Shown here: piece after piece, positions 1 to 7,998 of the stretch
How the letters are laid out: every line of letters starts with the position of its first letter
Position numbering within the stretch: the first letter of the stretch is position 1
NCBI RefSeq assembly: GCF_009793335.1
Contig: NZ_WING01000001.1
Location: 4,836,001 to 4,900,000 of the forward strand
Reading direction: 5' to 3'
From: Actinomadura sp. J1-007
Lineage (GTDB): Bacteria > Actinomycetota > Actinomycetes > Streptosporangiales > Streptosporangiaceae
DNA: 64,000 nt
Position numbers and translations under genes: made by a program
Notes under the pieces: model-generated
Databases searched by the model: none
The model's input: only the letters and a program-made list of their open reading frames with translations
Told to the model about the DNA's origin: nothing

Positions 1-506
1 ACGGGCGCGGCGGTGAACCGCGCGAGGATCCCCTCGGCGTCCGGGCCTTGGAGCGCGATCAGCGCGTACGCGTCGGAACGGTCGTCGACCTCGGCGTCGA
101 AGCCCTCGGCCCGTTCCCGCAGGGCTTGGAGGACCGTCGCGGCGTTGGCGGCGTTGGCGACGACCAGGTACGTCTCGTCGGCCAGCCGGTAGACGATCAG
201 GTCGTCCAGGACGCCGCCGTCCGGGGCGCAGATCATCGTGTAGCGGGCCTTGCCGACGGCCATCGGCGACAGGTTGCCGACGAGCGCGTGGTCGAGCGCG
301 GCGGCGGCCTGCGGCCCGGTCAGGAAGATCTCCCCCATGTGGGAGAGGTCGAACAGGCCCGCCGCGCTCCGGACCGCGCGGTGCTCGGCGGTCTCGCTCG
401 CGTAGCGCAGCGGCATCAGGTGGCCCGCGAAGTCGACGAGGTTGGCCCCGAGGGCCTCGTGGACGTCGTAGAGCGGCGTCTTCTTAGGGCTTGGATCGGC
501 GGGCAT
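1..506 (-). CDS. gcvT: Aminomethyltransferase (glycine cleavage T protein), 3' part missing
   Basis: This is the N-terminal ~168 residues of the T protein, which transfers the aminomethyl carbon of glycine to tetrahydrofolate in the glycine cleavage complex. The start is ATG at 504-506 (MPADPSPKKTPLYD). The family motifs DFAGHLMPLRY, GLFDLSHMGEI and MICAPDGGVLDDLIVYR are visible, as is VANAANAATV. The rest of the gene runs off the left edge, so the C-terminal folate-binding barrel cannot be checked. A tandem glycine riboswitch sits about 90 bases upstream on the same strand, which strongly supports both the identity and control by glycine. Confidence 0.95.
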   Translation of the reverse strand, partial: MPADPSPKKTPLYDVHEALGANLVDFAGHLMPLRYASETAEHRAVRSAAGLFDLSHMGEIFLTGPQAAAALDHALVGNLSPMAVGKARYTMICAPDGGVLDDLIVYRLADETYLVVANAANAATVLQALRERAEGFDAEVDDRSDAYALIALQGPDAEGILARFTAAP

Positions 507-595
507 CGCGGGTCGGCTCCTTCGTCACGGGCGCGGATGGGGTCGATCGTCCCACTCGCGCACCGGGCGTGGTCGGTGCCTCCCCCTCTGTCATC

Positions 596-765
596 GGCGC
601 CTGAGAGCTTCACCCTCGCGGGTTTTCACCTTCGGCGGGGGACGGTGTCCCGCTTTCCAGAGGTCGCCTGGTCCGTGCGGTCCGTGGGCCTGAGAGGTTC
701 CGGGGAGGATTTGCTCCTTCGGCGCCCCGCGCTGGCTGCGCGGGACTCTCCCGCACGGGATCATC
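596..765 (-). promoter_or_regulatory. Tandem glycine riboswitch upstream of gcvT
   Basis: On the minus strand two aptamer-like units follow each other. The first has GCGGGAGAG, then GCGCCGAAGGAGCAAA, closing with CTCTCAGGC. The second has CGCCGAAGGTGAAAACC and closes with GCTCTCAGGCGCC. The paired GCCGAAGG...CTCTCAGG cores are the conserved signature of the glycine riboswitch. Such tandem elements usually switch glycine cleavage genes on when glycine is plentiful. I cannot fold it here, so the exact ends are approximate. Confidence 0.93.
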
Positions 766-843
766 GGCTGCCGCCAGGCTAGCAGCGCCTCCGCCCCTCG
801 GCCAGGCCACGCTCCCGCGCTTCCGCGTCGCCGTGCCGTGGTT

Positions 844-888
844 CCGGCCGCCTCTTCCGGGGGGATGGGAACCAGAAGAGGCGGCCGG
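844..888 (-). terminator. Strong hairpin downstream of the lipoprotein gene
   Basis: A perfect 14-bp inverted repeat (CCGGCCGCCTCTTC with GAAGAGGCGGCCGG) surrounds a 17-base loop, about 55 bases past the stop of the lipoprotein gene. There is no U-tract, as is usual in actinomycetes. It probably insulates the lipoprotein gene from the riboswitch promoter. Confidence 0.75.
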
Positions 889-942
889 GGCGCGGTTCCG
901 GTCGCGGGCCCTCGGGGCGGCCGGAGGCCCCGGCGCCGGTGG

Positions 943-1296
943 TTACTTCGGCGTCGCCGGAGGCGGGGACATCGACTTCACGCACGCCTGGAGCGCGTCG
1001 CGGACCTTCTTGACCTCGTCGTCCGTCGGACGGCGCGTGGTCCCGGGCGAGGGCATCTTCACCCCGTGGCGCTTCACGCAGTCGTTGAAGCGGTTCGCCG
1101 GGGCCGTCCGCGGGTCGCCGCCGCTCTTCGGCTGCGCCGTCGGCGCGGGGGAGCCCGCGGGCGTCTCGGGCGCCGCCGCCGAGGAGGGCGGGGGCGGGGG
1201 CGTGGAGGCGGCCTCGTCCTTCTTGTCGCCGCCGCCGCAGCCGGTGAGCACCAGCGCGGGGACGAGGACCAGCGCCGCGAGACCGGGAAGCTTCAC
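943..1296 (-). CDS. Small secreted lipoprotein, unknown function
   Basis: A 117-residue protein with a lipoprotein signal: a Lys-containing N-terminus, a hydrophobic stretch and a lipobox ending LTGC with Cys20 as the lipidated residue. A Pro/Ala/Ser-rich linker (residues ~30-60) leads to a small domain with the pattern NDCVKRHGVKMPSPG and a later ALQACVK, so two cysteines probably pair. The C-x-R/K-x-x-GV-x-MP pattern recurs in actinobacterial hypothetical lipoproteins, but no function is known to me. The start is GTG at 1296. It stands alone, with a strong hairpin after it. Confidence 0.8.
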   Translation of the reverse strand: MKLPGLAALVLVPALVLTGCGGGDKKDEAASTPPPPPSSAAAPETPAGSPAPTAQPKSGGDPRTAPANRFNDCVKRHGVKMPSPGTTRRPTDDEVKKVRDALQACVKSMSPPPATPK

Positions 1297-1464
1297 TGGG
1301 GTCCTGCCTTTCGAGCGGGTCGTTCGCGGGGCGGTTGAGCCTCGGGACGGGACGTTCGGCCAGAAGCGATGATGGGTCCCGCGCCCCGCCGCCGAATACA
1401 GCCGATCGTGAGCAACCGGGGGGCCCGGTTTGGCACCGGGATGAGTACCGGCGCGCTGACCAGG

Positions 1465-2229
1465 TCAGAGAGGGGTGACGTAGGCGTTGGCGATGCCGCC
1501 GTCCACCAGGAACTCCGACGCGGTGACGAACGAGGCGTCGTCGGAGGCGAGGAACGCGACGGCGGCGGCGATCTCGTCCGGCTCGGCGAAGCGGCCCATG
1601 GGGACGTGGACGAGGCGGCGCCGGGCCCGTTCGGGGTCCTTGGCGAACAGCTCCTGGAGGAGCGGGGTGTTGACGGGGCCGGGGCACAGGGCGTTGACCC
1701 GGATCCCCTTGCGCGCGAACTGGACGCCGAGCTCGCGCGACAGGGCCAGCACCCCGCCCTTGGACGCGGTGTAGGAGATCTGCGAGGTCGCCGCGCCCAT
1801 CACCGCGACGAACGACGCGGTGTTGACGATCGAGCCCCTGCCCCGGTCGAGCATGTGCGGGATCGCGTGCTTGCAGCACAGGTAGACGCTGGTGAGGTTG
1901 ACCTCCTGGACGCGCTTCCAGGCGTCGAGGCCGGTCTCCAGGACCGAGCCGTCGTCGGGCGGGGAGATCCCGGCGTTGTTGAACGCGACGTCCACGCCGC
2001 CGAACGTGTCGCGGGCCGTCCGGAAGAGGGCCTCGACGTCCGGTTCGCTGGTCACGTCGGCGCGGACGAACAGCCCGCCGACCTCTCCGGCGGCGGCCTC
2101 GCCCGCGCCCTCGTCCACGTCGGCGACGACGACCCGCGCGCCCTCGGACGCGAAGCGCCGGGCGGTGGCGAGGCCGATGCCGCTCGCGCCGCCGGTGACG
2201 ACGGCGACGCGGCCTTCAAGACGCTGCAT
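1465..2229 (-). CDS. SDR-family NAD(P)-dependent oxidoreductase
   Basis: A 254-residue classical short-chain dehydrogenase. The cofactor loop TGGASGIG lies at 12-19, Asp37 after the second strand suggests NAD preference, NNAG is at 84-87, and the catalytic Asn111, Ser139 and YTASK (Tyr153, Lys157) are all present. It starts 3 bases after the aldehyde dehydrogenase stop, with GAGGAG in front, so it is the last gene of the permease/ligase/dehydrogenase operon. It probably oxidises or reduces an alcohol/ketone intermediate of that pathway, but the substrate cannot be read from sequence. Confidence 0.9.
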   Translation of the reverse strand: MQRLEGRVAVVTGGASGIGLATARRFASEGARVVVADVDEGAGEAAAGEVGGLFVRADVTSEPDVEALFRTARDTFGGVDVAFNNAGISPPDDGSVLETGLDAWKRVQEVNLTSVYLCCKHAIPHMLDRGRGSIVNTASFVAVMGAATSQISYTASKGGVLALSRELGVQFARKGIRVNALCPGPVNTPLLQELFAKDPERARRRLVHVPMGRFAEPDEIAAAVAFLASDDASFVTASEFLVDGGIANAYVTPL

Positions 2230-2232
2230 GGG

Positions 2233-3597
2233 TCACTCCTCGGAGATGAAGACGTTCTTGGTCTCGGTGAACGCGTCGAGGGCGTCCGGGCCCAGCTCGC
2301 GGCCGAGGCCGGACCGCTTGAACCCGCCGAACGGGGTCCAGTACCGGACCGAGGCGTGCGAGTTGACCGACAGGTTCCCGGCTTCGACGGCGCGGGCGGT
2401 GCGCAGGGCGCGGCCGATGTCGCGGGTCCAGATGGAGCCCGACAGCCCGTACGGGGTGTCGTTCGCGATCCGGACGGCGTCGGCGTCGTCGTCGAACGGC
2501 ACGACCGTGACGACCGGCCCGAAGACCTCCTCGTGCCAGGCCGGGTGCGCCTGCGGCACGTCCGGGGTGAGGACGGTCGGCGGGAACCAGAAGCCGGGCC
2601 CGGACGGCGCGGTGCCCTGGAACGCGATCGGCGCGCCGTCCGGGACGAACGCCGACACCCGCGCCAGGTGCGCCGCGCTGATCAGCGGCCCGACCTCCGT
2701 GCCCTCGTCGGCCGGATCGCCGACGGCGACGGCGCGGACGGCCGGTTCGAGCAGTTCGAGGAACCGGTCGTACACGGCGCGCTGGACGAGGATGCGGGAG
2801 CGGGCGCAGCAGTCCTGCCCCGCGTTCTCGAACACGGCGTACGGCGCGGTCGCGGCGGCCCGCTCCAGGTCGGCGTCCGCGAAGACGATGTTGGGGCTCT
2901 TGCCGCCGAGTTCGAGGGTGAGCCGCTTGACGGTGGGCGCGCACGCGGCCATCAGCTCGGTGCCGACGCGCGTGGACCCGGTGAAGACGATCTTGCGTAC
3001 GCCGGGGTGGTCGGCGAGCCGGCGGCCCGCGATCGGCCCCGCGCCCGGCAGGACCTGGACGGCGTCCGGCGGCAGCCCCGCGTCCAGCGCCAGCTCGCCG
3101 ACCCGCAGCGCCGTCAGCGGCGTCAGCTCGGCGGGCTTGACGATCACCGTGTTGCCCGCGGCGAGCGCGGGCGCGAGCCCCCAGCCCATGACCGGCATCG
3201 GGAAGTTCCACGGGACGATCACGCCGACGACGCCGAGCGGCTCGGCGAACGTGACGTTGAGGCCGCCCGGCGCGGGGATCTGGAGCCCGGTCAGCCGTTC
3301 GGGCGCGGCGGCGTAGTAGTGCAGGACGTCGCGCAGGTTCCCGGCCTCCCAGCGCGCCTGCCCGACCGGGTGCCCGGCGTTGCGGACCTCCAGCGCGGCG
3401 AGCTCGTCCAGGTGCGCGTCGATCCGTTCGGCGAACCGGCGCAGCAGCCGCGCGCGGTCGCCGGGCGCGACGGCGCGCCAGGCCGGGAACGCCCGCGCGG
3501 CGCGTTCCACGGCCGCGTCGGTCTCCGCGGCGGACGCGAGGGCGACGGTCTCGATCACCTCGCCGGTCGCGGGATCGATCACCTCGAAATCGGTCAC
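2233..3597 (-). CDS. NAD-dependent aldehyde dehydrogenase
   Basis: About 454 residues, with the aldehyde dehydrogenase hallmarks: VPWNFP near residue 145, the cofactor motif FTGSTRVG, LELGGKSPNIVF containing the catalytic-base Glu, and GQDCCAR carrying the nucleophile Cys. The preferred start is GTG at 3597 because GAGGGGGA lies 7 bases upstream; a longer frame to 3642 lacks this. The gene follows the glutamine-synthetase-like gene and precedes the SDR. In related Streptomyces amine pathways an aldehyde dehydrogenase oxidises the gamma-glutamylated amino-aldehyde, and that role is inferred here. Confidence 0.92.
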   Translation of the reverse strand: MTDFEVIDPATGEVIETVALASAAETDAAVERAARAFPAWRAVAPGDRARLLRRFAERIDAHLDELAALEVRNAGHPVGQARWEAGNLRDVLHYYAAAPERLTGLQIPAPGGLNVTFAEPLGVVGVIVPWNFPMPVMGWGLAPALAAGNTVIVKPAELTPLTALRVGELALDAGLPPDAVQVLPGAGPIAGRRLADHPGVRKIVFTGSTRVGTELMAACAPTVKRLTLELGGKSPNIVFADADLERAAATAPYAVFENAGQDCCARSRILVQRAVYDRFLELLEPAVRAVAVGDPADEGTEVGPLISAAHLARVSAFVPDGAPIAFQGTAPSGPGFWFPPTVLTPDVPQAHPAWHEEVFGPVVTVVPFDDDADAVRIANDTPYGLSGSIWTRDIGRALRTARAVEAGNLSVNSHASVRYWTPFGGFKRSGLGRELGPDALDAFTETKNVFISEE

Positions 3598-3669
3598 GGT
3601 CGGTTCCCCCTCGGTCCCCTCGATCGCGTTCGGCCCGCGCACCGGGGATGCACGGTCATGGGCGGACGG

Positions 3670-5016
3670 TCACAGGCGTTCGAAGCCGCGGAACATCTCC
3701 CAGTCGGTGACCGCGCGGTCGTAGGCGTCGAGCTCGACGCGCGCGCAGTTGGCGTAGTGCTCGACCACCGGCGCGCCGAACGACGCGGCGGCGAGGGCGC
3801 TCGCCGACCAGTCCGCGGCGGCGTCGCGCAGGGTGCGGACGACCGTCCCGGCGCCGCTGGAGTAGGCGTTCCCGGCGTACGGCTCCTCCAGCGGCAGCCG
3901 CTCGTCGATGCCGTGCAGCCCGGCGGCGACGAGCGCCGCGACGGCGAGGTGCGGGTTGACGTCGCCGCCCGGCACCCGGTTCTCGATCCGCAGGGACGGG
4001 CCGTGCCCGACGAGCCGCAGCGCGCACGTCCGGTTGTCCACGCCCCACTTCACGGCCGTCGGCGCGAACGACCCCGGCTGGTAGCGCTTGTAGGAGTTGA
4101 CGTTCGGCGCGTACAGCAGGGTGAAGTCGCGCAGGCACGCCTGCTGGCCCGCGATGAAGTGCGCGCCGGTCTCCGACAGCCCGTACGGGCCGTCCCCGGC
4201 GAGCACCGGCGCGCCCGAGCCGTCCCGCAGCGAGATGTGGACGTGGCAGGAGTTGCCCTCGCGCTCGTTCGGCTTGGCCATGAACGTGACCGACATGCCC
4301 TCCTGCGCGGCGATCTCCTTGGCGCCCGTCTTGTAGAGGGCGTGGTTGTCGCAGGTCGCGAGGGCCTCGTCGAACCGGAACGCGATCTCGTGCTGCCCGA
4401 GGTTGCACTCGCCCTTGGCGGACTCGACGTACATCCCGGCGCCGGTCATGCCGTTGCGGATCCGGCGCAGCAGCGGCTCGACCCGCGCCCCGCCGAGCAG
4501 CGAGTAGTCCACGTTGTACTGGTTGGCCGGGGTGAGGTCCCGGTACCCCTTCGCCCAGGCCGACTCGTAGGTGTCCTGGTAGACGATGAACTCCAGCTCC
4601 GTCCCGACGTACGCCGTCCAGCCGCGTTCGGCCAGCCGCGCGAGCTGGCGGCGCAGCACCTGGCGGGGCGACGCCGCGACGTCCGTCCCGTCCTCCCACG
4701 CCAGGTCCGCGTGGACGAGCGCCTCGCCCTCCTGCCACGGGACGCGCCGCAGCGTGGCCAGATCGGGACGCATGACGAAGTCGCCGTAGCCGCGCTCCCA
4801 GGACGACATCGCGTAGCCGTCCACCGTGTTCATGTCCACGTCCACGGCAAGGAGGTAGTTGCAGCCCTCCGAGCCGTGCCCCGCGACCTCCTCCAGGAAG
4901 TACCGCGCGGACAGCCTCTTGCCCTGCAACCTCCCCTGCATGTCGGTGAACGCGATGACCACGGTGTCGATCCGGCCCGCGGCGGCCTCGCCGCGCAGCT
5001 CGTCCAGCGAGATCAT
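3670..5016 (-). CDS. Glutamine-synthetase-like gamma-glutamyl-amine ligase (GlnA3/GlnA4/PuuA type)
   Basis: A 448-residue class-I glutamine synthetase homologue. The ATP/metal-binding motifs VGTELEF, ECNLGQHEI, NSCHVHISL and NRVPGGDVNPHLA are intact, so it should be active. It lacks the adenylylation-loop Tyr motif of true GlnA and sits in a catabolic operon with a permease and an aldehyde dehydrogenase. Enzymes of this type attach glutamate to ethanolamine or polyamines (GlnA4, GlnA3, PuuA) rather than to ammonia. The start ATG has GGAGGGGACCCG in front. Which amine is used cannot be decided from sequence. Confidence 0.9.
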   Translation of the reverse strand: MISLDELRGEAAAGRIDTVVIAFTDMQGRLQGKRLSARYFLEEVAGHGSEGCNYLLAVDVDMNTVDGYAMSSWERGYGDFVMRPDLATLRRVPWQEGEALVHADLAWEDGTDVAASPRQVLRRQLARLAERGWTAYVGTELEFIVYQDTYESAWAKGYRDLTPANQYNVDYSLLGGARVEPLLRRIRNGMTGAGMYVESAKGECNLGQHEIAFRFDEALATCDNHALYKTGAKEIAAQEGMSVTFMAKPNEREGNSCHVHISLRDGSGAPVLAGDGPYGLSETGAHFIAGQQACLRDFTLLYAPNVNSYKRYQPGSFAPTAVKWGVDNRTCALRLVGHGPSLRIENRVPGGDVNPHLAVAALVAAGLHGIDERLPLEEPYAGNAYSSGAGTVVRTLRDAAADWSASALAAASFGAPVVEHYANCARVELDAYDRAVTDWEMFRGFERL

Positions 5017-5044
5017 CGGGTCCCCTCCGGCCGTCGCGGCCCGT

Positions 5045-6595
5045 TCATCCGGCCTCCCGCAGCTCGTGCTCGATCGCGGCCAGCTCCTCGGCGCTGCCCT
5101 GCACCTTCGGCCCGGTGAACCACCGGCGCGCCGACGCCAGCCACCAGATCCCGGCGAAGCCGAGCACGACGGCGACCGCGACGGGCGCGTAGTTGAACGT
5201 GTCGCGCGTGACCGGGCTCGCGGGCGGCAGCATGAACAGCACCGAGATGAACACCACCCACACCACCGCGACCGTCCCGACCGGACGGCTCCACCGCCCG
5301 AGGTGCCACGGCCCGCGCTTGAACGCCGCGCCCTGCCGCAGCCGCAGGAACGTCGGGATCACGTACGCGATGTAGAGGCCGATCACCGCGACCGACGTGC
5401 ACGCCAGGTAGGCGGTCTTGTTCCACAGCGCGGGCAGGGCCAGCACGAACGCGCCCCCGGCCGCGAGCCAGATCGCGTTGGTGGGCGTGCGCGTGCGCTT
5501 GTTGATCCGGTGCCACACGTCGGAGAACGGCAGCGCGCCGTCCCGCGAGAACGCGTACACCATCCGCGAGTTGGCGGTGATCGACGCCATCCCGCAGAAG
5601 AACTGCGCGACGAACGACACCAGGATCAGGACCTTGCCCGTCGTCTCCCCGGTCGCCGCGATGAAGATCTCCGCCGGGCCGCCCGCCACCGCCCCGGCGT
5701 AGTCCTGGATCGCGAACGTGACGCCGAGCAGCAGCACCCAGCCCGCCACCAGCGACACCAGGATCGAGTTGACGATGCCCCGCGGGCCCGTCCGGGCGGC
5801 GTCGCGCGTCTCCTCGGTCATGTGCGCGGACGCGTCGTACCCGGTGAAGGTGTACTGCGACAGCAGCAGCCCGATCAGCGCCGCGTACGCCCCGTACTGC
5901 CAGCCGGTCTGGTTGGTGAACTCGGTGAACACGAACTCCGCCGACCGGTGGTGGGACGGCTTGACCACCAGCACCGCCACCACGAACGCGACGCCGAGCA
6001 CGTGCCACCACACGCTGACGTTGCCGAGGAACGCCACGATCCGCACGCCGAACTGGTTGAGCAGCGCGTGCGCGGCCAGGATCACCGCGAACAGCAGGAA
6101 CGTGTGCCGCAGCGACACCGCGAACCCGAACTGGAGGTCCACCAGCGCGTTCAGGAACGCCGCCGACCCGTACACGATGCCCGCCGTGACGGCGACCTGG
6201 CCGATGAAGTTGAACCAGCCCGTGAACCACGACCACGCGGGGCCGTTCGTCCGGGCGAGCTTGGCGGCCCAGTAGTACAGGCCGCCGGCCGTCGGGTAGC
6301 TGGAGCACACCTCCGCCATGGCGAGGCCGACCAGCAGCGTCATGGCGCCGACGAACAGCCAGCCCCACGTGATCACGACCGGCCCGCCGCCGGTCAGGCC
6401 GATGGTGTAGGAGGTCAGGCAGCCCGACAGCACCGAGATGATGGTGAACGAGACCGCGAAGTTGGAGAAGCCGGACATCGAGCGGCTCAGCTCCTGCGCG
6501 TAGCCGAGCTCGTGCAGCCGCTTCTCGTCATCGGACCGGGGATCGGGGCGGGGGGCGGAAGCCTTCGGTTCGTCGTCGACGCTCACGAGCGGCAC
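5045..6595 (-). CDS. APC-superfamily amino acid/amine permease
   Basis: About 516 residues with roughly twelve hydrophobic segments. The opening consensus GYAQELSRSMSGFSNFAVSF followed by GGPVVITWGW is typical of the GABA/choline/amine branch of the APC superfamily. It is the first gene of the four-gene operon and probably imports the amine that the following ligase glutamylates. GTG at 6595 and GTG at 6586 are both possible starts; the second has GAGGTG at good spacing. The gene is divergent from a FadR-type regulator, with a likely operator between them. Confidence 0.9.
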   Translation of the reverse strand: MPLVSVDDEPKASAPRPDPRSDDEKRLHELGYAQELSRSMSGFSNFAVSFTIISVLSGCLTSYTIGLTGGGPVVITWGWLFVGAMTLLVGLAMAEVCSSYPTAGGLYYWAAKLARTNGPAWSWFTGWFNFIGQVAVTAGIVYGSAAFLNALVDLQFGFAVSLRHTFLLFAVILAAHALLNQFGVRIVAFLGNVSVWWHVLGVAFVVAVLVVKPSHHRSAEFVFTEFTNQTGWQYGAYAALIGLLLSQYTFTGYDASAHMTEETRDAARTGPRGIVNSILVSLVAGWVLLLGVTFAIQDYAGAVAGGPAEIFIAATGETTGKVLILVSFVAQFFCGMASITANSRMVYAFSRDGALPFSDVWHRINKRTRTPTNAIWLAAGGAFVLALPALWNKTAYLACTSVAVIGLYIAYVIPTFLRLRQGAAFKRGPWHLGRWSRPVGTVAVVWVVFISVLFMLPPASPVTRDTFNYAPVAVAVVLGFAGIWWLASARRWFTGPKVQGSAEELAAIEHELREAG

Positions 6596-6653
6596 CTCGC
6601 ATCCTGTGGGGCGGGGCGGTCGGCCCCGGGGCCCTGGCGCCCGTTCAACGGGC

Positions 6654-6669
6654 TAATGTCAGACCATTA
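6654..6669. promoter_or_regulatory. Likely FadR/GntR operator between permease operon and regulator
   Basis: The sequence TAATGTCAGACCATTA is a palindrome of TAATG(G)TC and GACCATTA lacking one G on the left arm. It closely matches the TGGTCNGACCA-type sites bound by FadR-subfamily GntR regulators. Its place between the divergent permease operon and GntR gene supports control of both. The missing G may be another lost base in this assembly. Confidence 0.6.
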
Positions 6670-6790
6670 AGGTTTGCGACGACCGTCCCGTCAAGGGGTG
6701 CGATCATCGCGAAACCGACATGTAACGTGGACCCGGGGACCGCGCCGCCGGAACCCGGACCCGACGACCGCGCCGGACCGAAGGGCGCCC

Positions 6791-7842
6791 ATGCCGGACC
6801 CCCGCCACGCCCCCCACCCCGCCGAGAACCGCGCTGAACCCCCGGGGTCCGCCGCCGTCCCGAAGCCCGCCGCAGATGCCGCCGAGGGCCCGGCATCAGC
6901 CGAACGCCCCGCACCCGCCGAGGACCGCACCGAGGGCCCGGCGTCAGCCGAGGATGCCGTCGAAGGCTCGGTGTCCGCAGTTGAGCCGACGCCCGCCGAG
7001 GATGCCGTTGGCGGCCCGGCAGCCGCCGAAGGTGCGGCGTCCGCCGTCGAAGGTGCGGCGTCCGTCGAAGGTGCGGCGGCCCCAGAAGGCGCAGCGTCCG
7101 TGGAAGGGGCGGTGTTGGGGGAGGGGGCGGATCTGGCGGTGGCGGCGGTGTTCCGGCCGGTGCGGGTGGGCAACGCGTTCGAGGAGACCGTCGAGCGGCT
7201 GCTCCAGGCGATCAAGCTCGGCGTCGTGGACCGGGGGGAGCGGCTGCCGCCCGAGCGGGAGCTGGCCCCGCGGCTCGGCGTCAGCCGGGTCACGCTGCGC
7301 GAGGCGATCCGGGTGCTCCAGCAGGAGGGGTACGTGGAGTCGCGGCGCGGCCGGTTCGGCGGGACGTTCGTGACGTACCGCCGCCCGAGGCCGCGGCGCA
7401 CCGACCTGAGGCGGGCGCTCGCCGAGATGGGCGACCGGCTGAACGACACCCTCGCGTTCCGGATGGCCGTGGAGACCGGCGCCGCGCAGCTCCTCGCCAC
7501 GACCGGGCTGGACGGCGAGCAGCGGGCCCTGCTCCGGGCCCGGCTGGACGGGCTGAACGCGGCGGGCCCGGACGAGTACCGGCGCCTGGACACGCTGTTC
7601 CACCTGACGATCGCGGAGCTGACCGGGTCCCGGCTGCTCGCCGCGGCCTGCGCGGACGCCCGGATGCGGGTGACGGACCTGCTCAACGCGATCCCCGTCC
7701 TCGGTCCCAACATCGAGCACGCCGCCGTCCAGCACGCGGCGATCGTGGACGCGATCCTCGCGGGGACCCGGAGGCCGCGCGCCGGGCCGTGGCCGAGCAC
7801 CTGGAGGGCACCGCCGCCCTCCTCCGCGCCTTCCTCGGCTGA
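6791..7842 (+). CDS. FadR-subfamily GntR transcriptional regulator (frameshifted near its end)
   Basis: The C-terminal ~230 residues form a normal FadR-type regulator: winged helix with RLPPERELAPRLGVSRVTLREAI, then a helical FCD ligand domain (FRMAVETGAAQLL, DTLFHLTIAELTGS, HAAIVDAIL). At the GGGG run 7762-7765 the frame breaks; restoring one G gives GDPEAARRAVAEHLEG and a natural stop at 7840-7842. The ATG at 6791 has AAGGG 7 bases upstream, which implies a ~115-residue Ala/Glu/Pro-rich N-terminal tail with AEGAASVEGA-like repeats; GTG at 7138 is the alternative start without the tail. It probably controls the divergent amine operon. Confidence 0.85.
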
Positions 7843-7998
7843 CGCGCCCGCCCGCCGCGGCGCGGGCGGACCGCGGGCGAAAAGGGGCGGACCGGGGTGG
7901 ATTCGTACGCGGTCGGGCACAGGCCGTATGACGTACGCTGAGTTGGTTGCTGGAGATCACCCCCGGCCTGCGGGGTGCACGACCGGAGGGGCTGACGC

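Noticed and set aside
1369..5118. A 1249-codon open frame on the plus strand
   Set aside because: It runs antisense across the SDR, aldehyde dehydrogenase and ligase genes, has no recognisable domain, and is explained by extreme GC codon bias leaving the antisense frame open.
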